Positions 1 through 8,480 of a stretch of DNA of 53,473 nt are shown here, piece after piece. Location: the NCBI RefSeq assembly GCF_001864895.1, contig NZ_MJGO01000005.1:1-53473 (forward strand), written 5' to 3'. Each line of letters opens with the position of its first letter. Position 1 is the first letter of the stretch. The notes under the pieces were generated by a model that worked only from the letters and a program-made list of their open reading frames with translations, ran no database searches and had not been told where the DNA came from. Both the position numbers and the translations under genes were made by a program. The stretch comes from Curtobacterium sp. MCBA15_009 (GTDB lineage Bacteria; Actinomycetota; Actinomycetes; Actinomycetales; Microbacteriaceae).

Positions 1-20
1 GTAACACCCCGCACCACCGC

Positions 21-54
21 GAAGGGCCGCCCCGGGCAACCAGGGCGGCCCTTC
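21..54. terminator. Stem-loop terminator of a gene left of the window
   Basis: A perfect 12-bp stem, GAAGGGCCGCCC (21-32) and GGGCGGCCCTTC (43-54), encloses a 10-nt loop. There is no T tract, as is usual in high-GC actinobacteria. No coding region lies to its left inside the window, so it most likely ends a gene beyond the window edge. Direction cannot be decided. Confidence 0.7.
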
Positions 55-84
55 TGCACGCCCCGAGTGTGGTTCGCGGGTGCT

Positions 85-141
85 GTTCCGCGCATGGGTG
101 GTCGTTCCGCGCATGGTGTGACGTTCCGCGCGTAGGAAGCC
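85..141. repeat. Three tandem 19-bp repeats (GTTCCGCGC units)
   Basis: The word GTTCCGCGC begins at 85, 104 and 123, exactly 19 bp apart. The first two units share GTTCCGCGCATGG; the third reads GTTCCGCGCGTAGG and is the start of a longer repeat module. A fourth TTCCGCGC word lies at 411-418. Regular spacing near two helical turns suggests stacked protein-binding sites, but this is inference. Confidence 0.65.
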
Positions 142-203
142 CGATGTTCCGGCCACCTACGCGCGAATTACCTTTCCATCTCACGGGCGATGGGAAGGAA
201 CAC
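124..203. repeat. 80-bp intergenic repeat module, copy 1
   Basis: This stretch aligns without gaps to 411-490; I count 63 of 80 identical bases. It contains two inverted repeats: TTCCGCGCGTAGG against CCACCTACGCGCGAA, and TTCCATC against GATGGGAA. The stretch from 204 to 410 between the copies shows no gene-like signal and no other motif that I can support. Confidence 0.6.
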
Positions 204-410
204 CCGCCCGGACCCGGCGCACCGCGGGACCAGCAGCACGCCGTGACGGTCCTGGTTCCCGAAACCCGGCCCCCACGAACCAAGACCGTCAGCACCGCGC
301 GCCCACCGGTCCTCCCGAGCCCCGCCCGACCGCGCCCGTCGTCCCACCGGCACAACGGACCGTCACCGCGTCACCGCGACACCGCCTGACATCCCGCACG
401 TGGTGAGACA

Positions 411-490
411 TTCCGCGCATGGGAAGCCATTCGTTCTGACCACCTACGCGCGAAACAGCTTCCCATCCCACACACGATGGGAAAGAACAC
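411..490. repeat. 80-bp intergenic repeat module, copy 2
   Basis: Second copy of the 124-203 module. The distal hairpin is perfect here (TTCCCATC, 8-nt loop, GATGGGAA). It is followed by short hexamer-like runs of ACGCAC (about 487-510) and GCGACC (about 579-596), both simple-sequence in character. The rest of 491-613 shows nothing further. Confidence 0.6.
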
Positions 491-613
491 GCACACGCAC
501 ACGCAGACGCGCACGGACCCGCACCCGCCCCCTGCCCGAAACCCACGCCCACGCCCCGCCCCGCCAGGCCCCACGCCCCGCGACCGCGACCGCGACCGCC
601 CAGCGGCCGCGCC

Positions 614-626
614 TACGATCGATCAG
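614..626 (+). promoter_or_regulatory. -10 element for a leaderless uvrA-like mRNA
   Basis: TACGAT at 614-619 ends 7 nt before the ATG at 627, placing the transcription start at or next to the start codon. No convincing -35 and no Shine-Dalgarno sequence are visible, which fits leaderless initiation. Confidence 0.45.
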
Positions 627-3050
627 ATGCCCACTCCCCGCTCGACCGCGCCCCACGACACCCCCGGACCGGACGACTTCATCCGCGTCCGCGGTGCCCG
701 CGAGAACAACCTGCGGGACGTCGACGTGGACATCCCGCGCGACCGGATCGTCGCGTTCACCGGGGTGTCCGGGTCGGGGAAGTCGTCGCTCGCCTTCGGG
801 ACGGTGTTCGCCGAGGCGCAGCGTCGGTTCCTGGAGTCCGTCGCGCCCTACGCCCGCCGGCTCATCGCGCAGGGGTCGACCCCGCACGTCGACTCGATCA
901 CGGGGCTGCCGCCGGCGGTCGCGCTGCAGCAGCGACGGGGTGCTCCGAGCTCCCGCTCCACCGTCGGCACCCTGACGACGCTGTCGAACTCGATGCGGAT
1001 GCTGTTCTCGCGTGCGGGGACGTACCCGCCGGGTGCCGAGCGGCTCGAATCGGACTCGTTCTCCCCGAACACGGTCGCCGGCGCCTGCCCGCGGTGCCAC
1101 GGGCTCGGTGTCGCGCACGAGGTGACCGAGGCCTCGGCCGTGCACGACCCCTCGCTGAGCATCCGCGACGGCGCGATCACCGCGTGGCCGGGCGCCTGGC
1201 AGGGCAAGAACCTGCGGGACGTGACCGCCGTGCTCGGCTACGACATCGACCGGCCGTGGCGTGACCTGCCGCGGGAGGACCGCGACTGGCTGCTCTTCAC
1301 CGAGGAGCAGCCCGTCGTGCAGGTGCACCCGAAGCGGGACCGGGTCGCGAAGCCGTACAAGGGGCGGTTCTGGAGCGCGCGGCAGTTCGTGATGCACACC
1401 CTCGCCGACTCGCAGAGCGAGACCCAGCGCACGAAGGTGCTGCAGTTCGTCGAGTCCGGGCCGTGCGGTCTCTGCGGCGGCACCGGTCTGACCCGGGCGG
1501 CGCTGGCCGTCACGGTCGGCGGGCACTCGATCGCCGAGCTCAACGCGATGCCGTTCACCGGGCTCACCGAGGTCCTGCGGCCGATCGCATCCATCACCGA
1601 CGCCGCCGCCGCGACGAGCCGTGCGTCGTCGGGCGAGCACACCGAGGTCGCCGTGGCGATCTCGCGCGACCTCGTGGCACGGGTCGAGGTCCTCGTCGGA
1701 CTGGGGCTCGGGTACCTGGCGCTCGACCGGGCGACGCCCACGCTGTCCCCGGGTGAGACGCAGCGGCTGCGCATCGCCACGCAGCTGCGCTCGGGCCTGT
1801 TCGGCGTCGTGTACGTGCTCGACGAGCCGAGCGCCGGGTTGCACCCCGCCGACGCCGAGTCCCTCGTCGAGGTGCTCGACGACCTGCGGGCGGGCGGCAA
1901 CAGCGTCTTCGTCGTCGAGCACGACATGAGCATCGTGCGTCGGGCCGACTGGATCGTGGACGTCGGTCCCGGTGCGGGGTCCGGCGGCGGCACCGTGCTG
2001 TACAGCGGGCCGGTGGCCGGACTCGCCGACGTCGAGGCCTCGCGCACCCGCCGGTACCTGGAGCCCCGCGTCCGCGACGACGAACGGGTCGCGCGGACCC
2101 CGATCGGCACGCTCGAGCTGCGCGACGTGACGCTGCACAACCTGGACGGCCTCGACGTGGACCTGCCCCTCGGGGTGCTCACCGCCGTCACCGGGGTGAG
2201 CGGCTCGGGCAAGTCCTCGCTCGTCGGCGGGGTCCTGCCCGCGGTCGCGACCGAGCACCCGCTGGTCGACCGCGTCGTCCAGGTGGACCAGAAGCCGATC
2301 GGCCGCACGCCGCGGTCGAACCTCGCGACGTACACGGGCCTGTTCGACACGGTCCGGGCGGCGTTCGCCGCCACCGACGAGGCGAAGGCCCGCGGCTGGA
2401 CCGCGGGACGGTTCTCGTTCAACGTCGCCGGCGGCCGGTGCGAGGTCTGCCAGGGCGAGGGGTCGGTGTCCGTCGAGCTGCTGTTCCTGCCGGGCAGCTG
2501 GGCCCCGTGCCCGGAGTGCCACGGTTCCCGGTACACGGCGGAGACGCTCGAGGTGCGGTGGAACGGTGCGTCGATCGCGGACGTCCTCGGGATGACCGTG
2601 GACGAGGCCGCGCCGTTCCTGGCGTCGCTGCCCGCCGCGGCGCGCGGGCTCGAGACGATGCGCGAGGTCGGGCTCGGCTACCTGCGGCTCGGGCAGCCGG
2701 CACCGGAGCTGTCCGGCGGCGAGGCGCAGCGCATCAAGCTCGCGACGGAGCTGCAGCGTGCCCGCACCGGGCACACGCTCTACCTGCTCGACGAGCCGAC
2801 CACCGGCCTGCACCCGGCGGACGTCGAGCTGCTCACCGCGCAGCTCGCGCGGCTGACCGACGCGGGCAACACCGTGGTGGTCGTCGAGCACGCGATGGAC
2901 GTCGTGGCGAGTGCCGACCACGTCGTCGACATGGGGCCGGGCGGTGGCGCAGCGGGGGGCCGTGTCGTCGCCGCCGGGACGCCCGACGAGGTCGCCGGGT
3001 CCGCCGACAGCCGGACCGCTCCGTACCTGCGGGCCCAGCTGGGCCGCTGA
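627..3050 (+). CDS. UvrA-like excinuclease ABC ATPase (short paralogue)
   Basis: This 807-aa protein has the double ABC layout of UvrA. A Walker A motif GVSGSGKSS lies at residues 46-54 and again near 522-530. Signature motifs are LSPGETQRLRIA and LSGGEAQRIKLA, and Walker B motifs are VLDEPSAGLHP and LLDEPTTGLHP. Zinc-finger cysteine pairs are CPRCHGLG, CGLCGGTG, CEVCQGEG and CPECHGSRY. It is about 150 residues shorter than housekeeping UvrA (about 950), as in the UvrA2/DrrC-type paralogues linked to DNA-damage or drug tolerance, so it is probably not the main repair UvrA. The ATG at 627 is preferred because the upstream in-frame extension to 477 encodes only low-complexity His/Thr/Pro/Arg sequence and a -10 hexamer lies 7 nt before it. 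Confidence 0.88.
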   Translation: MPTPRSTAPHDTPGPDDFIRVRGARENNLRDVDVDIPRDRIVAFTGVSGSGKSSLAFGTVFAEAQRRFLESVAPYARRLIAQGSTPHVDSITGLPPAVALQQRRGAPSSRSTVGTLTTLSNSMRMLFSRAGTYPPGAERLESDSFSPNTVAGACPRCHGLGVAHEVTEASAVHDPSLSIRDGAITAWPGAWQGKNLRDVTAVLGYDIDRPWRDLPREDRDWLLFTEEQPVVQVHPKRDRVAKPYKGRFWSARQFVMHTLADSQSETQRTKVLQFVESGPCGLCGGTGLTRAALAVTVGGHSIAELNAMPFTGLTEVLRPIASITDAAAATSRASSGEHTEVAVAISRDLVARVEVLVGLGLGYLALDRATPTLSPGETQRLRIATQLRSGLFGVVYVLDEPSAGLHPADAESLVEVLDDLRAGGNSVFVVEHDMSIVRRADWIVDVGPGAGSGGGTVLYSGPVAGLADVEASRTRRYLEPRVRDDERVARTPIGTLELRDVTLHNLDGLDVDLPLGVLTAVTGVSGSGKSSLVGGVLPAVATEHPLVDRVVQVDQKPIGRTPRSNLATYTGLFDTVRAAFAATDEAKARGWTAGRFSFNVAGGRCEVCQGEGSVSVELLFLPGSWAPCPECHGSRYTAETLEVRWNGASIADVLGMTVDEAAPFLASLPAAARGLETMREVGLGYLRLGQPAPELSGGEAQRIKLATELQRARTGHTLYLLDEPTTGLHPADVELLTAQLARLTDAGNTVVVVEHAMDVVASADHVVDMGPGGGAAGGRVVAAGTPDEVAGSADSRTAPYLRAQLGR

Positions 3051-3085
3051 CACCGCGGCAGCGGCAGCGACCCGCGGCCGCGCGG

Positions 3086-5035
3086 TCAGATCTCGACGTC
3101 GCTGCCCATCGTCACCGTGCGTTGGGCGGGCAGGGCGAACCGTGCCGCCGGGTCGGCCGCGTTGTGGGCGAGCCCGACGAACAGCTTCTTCCGCCACGAC
3201 ACCATGCCCCGGTTGCCCGGCATCGGCCGGAGCGCACCGCGCGAGATGAAGTACGACGCGCGCTGCATCTCGTCGGGGTCGATCTGCAGGACGTCGGCGA
3301 GGCAGGCGGCGTGCAGGGCCTTCGGCAGGTCCTGGTCGTCGGAGAACCCGAACTTCACGGTGATGTGGTCGATGCCGTCGTCGGCGTAGCCGAGGTCGTC
3401 GCGGAAGAACGCCTTCGCGTGCGGCACGTGCGGCACGTTCGCGGTGAGGACGGACACGATGATCACGGTGCGGTGCACCACCCGGTTGTGCTCCACGTTC
3501 GCGCGGAGGGCCAGCGGGGTGGTCTCCTTGTTCGGGTGCGGGAAGACCGCGACCCCGGGCACCCGCGGGATGTGCTTCTCGTTCACCCGGTCGATGAAGT
3601 CGGCGAGGGACCCCTCGCGTTCCTTCCGTTCCTCCTGCACGAGTGCACGGCCGCGGCGCCAGGTGGTCATCACCGTGATCACGGCGAGTGCGATGAGGAG
3701 CGGGACCCAGCCGCCGTGCACGATCTTCGACAGGTTGCCGGCCAGGAACGTCAGCTCGAGACCGCCGAAGGCCACCGCGGCGACGACGAGCTTCCAGGGC
3801 TTCCACCGCCACAGCGGTCGCACGACCAGGAGCAGCAGCAGGGTGTCCACGACGAGCGCGCCGGTGACGGACACCCCGTACGCGGTGGCGAGGTTCGCCG
3901 AGGACCGGAACGCGAGCATGATCGCCAGCACGCCGATGAACAGCAGCAGGTTCACCGCCGGCAGGTAGATCTGCCCGCTCTCCTGCCGTGAGGTCTGCCG
4001 GATCGTGAGCGGCGGCAGCAGCCCGAGCTGGATCGCCTGCCGGGTGAGCGAGAACGCCCCGGAGATGACCGCCTGGCTGGCGATGACCGTCGCGAGCGTG
4101 GCCAGCACGACGACCGGGATCCGCAGTGCGTCCGGGAACAGCAGGAAGAACGGGTCCTTCGCGGCCGTCGGGTCGCTCAGCACGAGCGAGGCCTGCCCGA
4201 GGTAGTTGAGCACGAGCGCGGGGAACACGACGAAGAACCAGGCGCGCAGGATCGGCGCCCGGCCGAAGTGCCCCATGTCGGCGTAGAGGGCCTCGGCGCC
4301 GGTGATCACCAGGACGACCGCGCCCATCGCCACGAACGTGGCGTACGGGTGGGCGAAGGTGAACGCGATCGCCCACGTCGGCGACAGCCCCTGCAGCACG
4401 CCGGGGTGCGCCAGGATGTGCGGGACGCCCGCGACGGCGATGACCACGAACCAGAGCAGCATCACCGGGCCGAACAGGTTGCCGACCTTGCCGGTGCCGA
4501 ACCGCTGGACCGCGAACAGCACGATGAGGATGACCGCGGCGATCGGCACGACCAGGTGCTCGACCGAGGGCGCTGCGGTGCCGAGTCCCTCGACCGCGGA
4601 CAGCACCGACACGGCGGGCGTGATCACGGAGTCGCCGTAGAAGAGCGAGACGCCGACGATACCGATCACCAGGAAGATCGTCGCGCCGCCGCGGCGCTTG
4701 GCGTAGAGCCGTCGGGCCAGCGCGGCGAGCGCCATCACCCCGCCCTCGCCGTCGTTGTCGGCGCGCATGAGCACCAGCACGTACTTGATCGAGACGATGA
4801 TCGTGACGCTCCAGAACATCATCGAGATGACGCCGTAGACGTCCTCCTGGTTCGCGCGCACCAGTCCGTCGTCGATGGTGAACACCGTGCGCAGCGCGTA
4901 CAGCGGACTCGTGCCGATGTCGCCGAAGACCACGCCGAGCGCGGCGAGCGCGAGGACGGCGACGCCCTTGCGCGGACCGTGCCCACCGTCCTCGGTGGTC
5001 TCGGTGGTCGGTGTTCCAGAGCGGGTCTCGGTCAC
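3086..5035 (-). CDS. kup: Kup-type low-affinity potassium transporter
   Basis: This 649-aa membrane protein takes up K+, probably by H+ symport. The family hallmark GVVFGDIGTSPLYAL lies near residues 34-48, followed by about twelve hydrophobic segments through roughly residue 450 and a hydrophilic cytoplasmic C-terminal domain. Length matches the Kup/HAK family (620-660 aa). The GTG start at 5035 is chosen because GGAAG lies upstream and the family motif follows directly; an upstream in-frame extension is low complexity. It is convergent with the UvrA-like gene; the 35-bp gap holds only a weak CCGCGG-based hairpin. Confidence 0.93.
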   Translation of the reverse strand: MTETRSGTPTTETTEDGGHGPRKGVAVLALAALGVVFGDIGTSPLYALRTVFTIDDGLVRANQEDVYGVISMMFWSVTIIVSIKYVLVLMRADNDGEGGVMALAALARRLYAKRRGGATIFLVIGIVGVSLFYGDSVITPAVSVLSAVEGLGTAAPSVEHLVVPIAAVILIVLFAVQRFGTGKVGNLFGPVMLLWFVVIAVAGVPHILAHPGVLQGLSPTWAIAFTFAHPYATFVAMGAVVLVITGAEALYADMGHFGRAPILRAWFFVVFPALVLNYLGQASLVLSDPTAAKDPFFLLFPDALRIPVVVLATLATVIASQAVISGAFSLTRQAIQLGLLPPLTIRQTSRQESGQIYLPAVNLLLFIGVLAIMLAFRSSANLATAYGVSVTGALVVDTLLLLLVVRPLWRWKPWKLVVAAVAFGGLELTFLAGNLSKIVHGGWVPLLIALAVITVMTTWRRGRALVQEERKEREGSLADFIDRVNEKHIPRVPGVAVFPHPNKETTPLALRANVEHNRVVHRTVIIVSVLTANVPHVPHAKAFFRDDLGYADDGIDHITVKFGFSDDQDLPKALHAACLADVLQIDPDEMQRASYFISRGALRPMPGNRGMVSWRKKLFVGLAHNAADPAARFALPAQRTVTMGSDVEI

Positions 5036-5159
5036 GCTCGCCACTTCCGTCTCCGGCCGTCCGGGAGACGGCCGTCGCTCATCATGGCACCGTTCGCGGG
5101 GATCGCGTGCAGGTGGCGCACGGGCGTGCGCACGGCGGCTCTCGTCGCGCGCACCGGTC

Positions 5160-5201
5160 GGACGAGAGGCCCGTGGCGGGGCCGCCCCGTGCCTCCCGTC
5201 C
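5160..5201 (-). terminator. Stem-loop terminator after the serine hydrolase gene
   Basis: GGACGAGAGGC (5160-5170) pairs with GCCTCCCGTCC (5191-5201) with one mismatch, around a GC-rich centre that can fold further. It lies between the serine hydrolase stop (5241) and the kup start (5035), both minus strand. The same GGAG/CTCC stem type recurs elsewhere in the window. Confidence 0.55.
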
Positions 5202-5240
5202 GCCCGTGGTCGCGGCAGCCCCACGCGCGCGCCCGCCCGG

Positions 5241-6122
5241 TCAGCCCGCCATGTCCGCCAGGTCGGCGGCGACGAACGCGGCGAGCGCGTCCGCGCTGGC
5301 GTGGTCGTCGGCGGTGACCGTGACGACGGTGTCGCCAGCCTCGTCGAGGAGCAGCATCTGGCCGTACGCGCCGTGCAGGCGCCAGAGCCGACCCGGACCG
5401 CCCCACCCGGCCATCGCGTACCGGTCGTAGCCGGGGCCGGAACCCTGCCGGTGCACCCAGTCGGTGTGCATCGCGTCGCACCACCGCGCGCCGACGATCC
5501 GTCGCCCGTCGGACACCCCACGGTCGCGCAGGAGCCGCCCGATGCGGGCGAGTTCCCCGGTGCGGAGGGCCAGGCCCTCCCCCGCGGCGACGAACCCGTT
5601 CGGGCACCGCGCCCAGTGCACGTCGTCGATGCCGAGCGGGTCGAACAGTCGTCGCGAGACGAAGGCGCCGACGTCGCCGACCTTCGTCTCGAGCACGCGC
5701 ATCGCGGTGTAGGTGCTGACGTTGGCGTACTGGAAGACCCGACCGCGGGACGGCCGGGCGAGGAACTCGGCGGCCAGGTCCGGCCAGTCCGTCAGCTCCG
5801 TCGGCGACCAGGGCATGTCGATGCCGCTCGTCATGGTGAGCAGGTGGCGGAGGGTGACCCCGTCGACGCCGTCGCCACGGACCAGGCCCGGCAGCGACGC
5901 GGCGACCGGTTCGTCGACGTCGACCAGGCCGTCGTCGGCGGCGATGCCCGTGGCCAGGACGCAGACGCCCTTGGCGACGGAGTGGACCTCGCGGCGGACG
6001 TCGGGGGTCCAGTGGTGCGCGGCGGTGTCGTCACCCGCGCGGACGTGCACGCCGTGGGCGACGAAGCCGGTCGCGTCGACGTACCGGACGATCGCGTCGA
6101 GGAGGCTGGTCGCACGGGTCAC
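5241..6122 (-). CDS. Serine hydrolase of the beta-lactamase/class C fold
   Basis: This 293-aa protein has the three catalytic motifs of the beta-lactamase-related serine hydrolases: SVAK (Ser48-Lys51), YAN (Tyr132-Asn134) and HGA (His250-Gly251). No signal peptide is visible, so it should act in the cytoplasm, probably as an esterase or amidase rather than a resistance enzyme; the substrate is unknown. The GTG at 6122 is preferred because AGAGGA lies 7 nt before it; the upstream in-frame extension runs through a perfect 20-bp hairpin. It stands alone between two terminators. Confidence 0.8.
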   Translation of the reverse strand: MTRATSLLDAIVRYVDATGFVAHGVHVRAGDDTAAHHWTPDVRREVHSVAKGVCVLATGIAADDGLVDVDEPVAASLPGLVRGDGVDGVTLRHLLTMTSGIDMPWSPTELTDWPDLAAEFLARPSRGRVFQYANVSTYTAMRVLETKVGDVGAFVSRRLFDPLGIDDVHWARCPNGFVAAGEGLALRTGELARIGRLLRDRGVSDGRRIVGARWCDAMHTDWVHRQGSGPGYDRYAMAGWGGPGRLWRLHGAYGQMLLLDEAGDTVVTVTADDHASADALAAFVAADLADMAG

Positions 6123-6166
6123 AGTGCATCCTCTCGTACGCGGCGGTCCAGGACGTCGGTCGCGGC

Positions 6167-6221
6167 GAGATCGCACTCCGGCCCGGAACCCCGACGACGA
6201 ACCGGGCCGGAGTGCGATCTC
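6167..6221 (-). terminator. Long perfect hairpin, terminator of the M20 operon
   Basis: GAGATCGCACTCCGGCCCGG (6167-6186) is perfectly complementary to 6202-6221, giving a 20-bp stem with a 15-nt loop. It follows the M20 peptidase stop codon on the minus strand and precedes the serine hydrolase start. The stem is unusually long for a simple terminator. Confidence 0.7.
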
Positions 6222-6246
6222 ACGCCACCGCGGACGGCTGTCGGTG

Positions 6247-7455
6247 CTACGCCAGTCGGCGCAGCACCCCCGCCGCCAGGGCGGTCCGCTCGACCATCCG
6301 GTCGAGGTCGACGAACTCGTGGCGGGCGTGTGCGCCGTCGCCGACCGCGCCGAGTCCGTCGAGGACCGCGGCACCGAGCGCCGCGGCGAAGTTCCCGTCG
6401 CTGGCACCGCCGACGCTCGTCTCGGTGACCGTCAGCCCGAGGGCCGTCGCGGCGGTCTCGGCGACCCGGAAGAGCCGCACGTTCCGGTCGGTGCGCTCCA
6501 TCACGGGTCGGTTCCAGTCGCCGGTGACCTCGATCGACGCGGCGGGGTCGTGCGGCGTCAGACCGGCGAGGACCCCGTCGATGCGCCGGGACTCCGGTTC
6601 CGAGGACACCCGGACGTCGAGCGCCGCGGTCGCCGCCCCGGCCCGGACGTTCGGGCGCGTGCCGCCGCTGAGCACCCCGACGTTGAGCGACGTGCCGGCG
6701 TCGAGGTCGGCGGCGCCGTGCAGGGCGAGGACGACGCGGGCCACCTCGTCGATCGCGCTCGCACCGCCGGTGGGGTGGAGCCCGGCGTGCACCTCGACGC
6801 CGCGGACGTGCACGTCGAACAGGCCGACGCCCTTCCGTGCGGTCTTCAGCGCGCCGTCCGCCCCGGCCGAGGCCTCGAAGACCAGGACCGGGCCCGGGGT
6901 GCGGCGCACGGTGTCCTCGATGACGGGTCGTGAGCCGCCGCTGCCGATCTCCTCGTCGCCGTTCAGCACGAGGCGCACGTTGGGGCGGGCGGCCCCGGCT
7001 GCGTCGAGCACGGCGACGGCGTGGGCGAACTGCACCAGGCCGGCCTTCATGTCGTAGGCGCCCGGTCCGGTGAGCCGCGAGCCGTCGGTGCGGACGGGCC
7101 ACTCGGCGAGGGTGCCGGCGGCCCACACGGTGTCGTAGTGGCAGAGCACCACGGCCCAGGCGTCGGTGGGCACGGGTGCGACGAGGTCGCCGACGACGAC
7201 GGGGCCGTACCCGTCCGGTTCGTGCAGGGTGCGGGCCGTGAACGGGCCGACCGTGGCGGCGAGGAACCGCTCGACGTGCTCGAGGCCGGCGCGCAGCAGC
7301 GCGGTGTCGTCCGAGGGGGTCTCGGTCTCGATGTACGCCACGAGGTCGTCGACCATCCGGGACCGTCGGGCCCGCACGGCGTCGAGGAGCTCGGCGTCGG
7401 TGCCGGTCGCGGCGGTGGCGCCGTCCCGGGCGGTCGCGCCGTCGTGGGCGGTCAC
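6247..7455 (-). CDS. M20 family metallopeptidase (carboxypeptidase G2-like)
   Basis: This 402-aa cytoplasmic zinc peptidase probably removes a C-terminal amino acid or hydrolyses an N-acyl amino acid. Metal ligands are readable: HYD (His106, Asp108), Asp135 in GAYDMKAG, the catalytic Glu pair Glu168-Glu169 in NGDEEIGS, and a C-terminal His in ARHEF. A dimerisation domain sits between these parts (about 210-310). The GTG start overlaps the stop of the upstream reductase gene in a GTGA junction, so the two are translationally coupled. It is the last gene of a four-gene string and is followed by a 20-bp hairpin. The substrate is not known. Confidence 0.85.
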   Translation of the reverse strand: MTAHDGATARDGATAATGTDAELLDAVRARRSRMVDDLVAYIETETPSDDTALLRAGLEHVERFLAATVGPFTARTLHEPDGYGPVVVGDLVAPVPTDAWAVVLCHYDTVWAAGTLAEWPVRTDGSRLTGPGAYDMKAGLVQFAHAVAVLDAAGAARPNVRLVLNGDEEIGSGGSRPVIEDTVRRTPGPVLVFEASAGADGALKTARKGVGLFDVHVRGVEVHAGLHPTGGASAIDEVARVVLALHGAADLDAGTSLNVGVLSGGTRPNVRAGAATAALDVRVSSEPESRRIDGVLAGLTPHDPAASIEVTGDWNRPVMERTDRNVRLFRVAETAATALGLTVTETSVGGASDGNFAAALGAAVLDGLGAVGDGAHARHEFVDLDRMVERTALAAGVLRRLA

Positions 7456-8480
7456 CGGCCCGCTCCCACGGCCGCGACGAGCCCGCGGATCCGCGACTCG
7501 TCCATCGGGGCGCCGTCCTGCACGGCGACGATCTCGTCGACGAGCGCGCTGATGCCCGGCGTCGGCACGCCGAGCTCGTCGCCGCGGGCGACCACGGGCG
7601 CGTAGTGCAGCGGCACCTCGGTCTTCCGGTGCCGGACGGCGATGTCCCGCCAGATGCCGGACCGGGTCTTCGACTGCGTGGCGAGCCAGGCCACCAGGGC
7701 GTCGAGCGCCGCGGTCGTCGCGGCGGGCGGTGCCCCCGGGGCGAAGGCGCTCGGTTCGAACGCGTCGAAGGGCTCGGCGACGATGCCCTGCGCCTCGGTG
7801 ACGGCCAGCACCTCGCGCGCGAGCGCCGTCATCACGGTGCGGTTGCGGTCGATGAGCACGCTCATGTCCTCGTCGGCGAGGGCGGTGGCCGTGAGCATGG
7901 CGCCGAAGGCCAGCTTCGACCACAGGAAGCCGGCGACGTTGTCGGTGACGACGGGGTCGCCCCACTGCCGCAGGTCCTCGGCGAGCTGCCGGGTGCGGTC
8001 GCTCGTGCCGCCGGCGTACTCGCCGAGGGCCATCGCGCCGAGGCCGCCGTCCTGCACCACGCCGGGGGCGACGACGTCGGCGAACAGGTCGACGAACGCG
8101 GTGACGGTGCGGTCCGCGCCGACGTGCGCGGCGATGGTGGCCTCGTTCAGGCCGTTCTGCAGCGATGCGACCCAGCCGTCGGCGGCGAGTCGGGGTGCGA
8201 TCCACGCGGCGGCGGCGTCGGTGGCCAGGGCCTTGACGGCGAGCAGCACCGGCCCGAGCGTCGCGGGGGCGTCCGGGTCGTCGACGTGCCAGATCGGGAT
8301 GCGGGCGGTCTGCTCGCCCGCCGCGGTGCGCAGGCGCAGGCCGTCGGCCCGGACGGCGGCGACGTGCTCGGGGTCGGCGTCGACGAGCTGGACGGGGACG
8401 CCGGCGGCGACGAGGTGGACGGCGAGGGTGCCGCCGATGGCCCCGGCGCCGACGATCGTGTACGGGGTGCGGTCGGTCAT
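7452..8480 (-). CDS. Ketopantoate reductase (PanE/ApbA) family oxidoreductase
   Basis: This 342-aa NAD(P)H-dependent enzyme starts with the Rossmann motif GAGAIG (residues 11-16) and carries QNG (108-110) and the catalytic-type Lys189 in FLWSKLAFG. In true PanE the lysine helix continues KLxxNxxxN. Here both asparagines are replaced (Gly193, Thr197), so it is probably not the pantothenate enzyme but reduces another 2-oxo acid or oxidises a 2-hydroxy acid. It overlaps the SDR gene upstream (ATGA) and the M20 gene downstream (GTGA). Membership of this catabolic operon also argues against a biosynthetic role. Confidence 0.83.
   Translation of the reverse strand: MTDRTPYTIVGAGAIGGTLAVHLVAAGVPVQLVDADPEHVAAVRADGLRLRTAAGEQTARIPIWHVDDPDAPATLGPVLLAVKALATDAAAAWIAPRLAADGWVASLQNGLNEATIAAHVGADRTVTAFVDLFADVVAPGVVQDGGLGAMALGEYAGGTSDRTRQLAEDLRQWGDPVVTDNVAGFLWSKLAFGAMLTATALADEDMSVLIDRNRTVMTALAREVLAVTEAQGIVAEPFDAFEPSAFAPGAPPAATTAALDALVAWLATQSKTRSGIWRDIAVRHRKTEVPLHYAPVVARGDELGVPTPGISALVDEIVAVQDGAPMDESRIRGLVAAVGAGR

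Noticed and set aside
477..626. N-terminal extension of the UvrA-like protein from the ATG at 477
   Set aside because: The extra 50 residues are His/Thr/Pro/Arg/Asp repeats encoded by simple sequence, and a -10 hexamer lies 7 nt before the ATG at 627.
3051..3085. Terminator between the uvrA-like and kup genes
   Set aside because: Only a 6-bp self-complementary CCGCGG pair with an 12-nt gap is seen; too weak to call.
444..4376. 1310-codon open frame on the minus strand across the uvrA-like and kup genes
   Set aside because: Low-complexity Arg/Ala/Gly/Pro translation typical of an antisense frame in high-GC DNA; both real genes in this span have clear family motifs.
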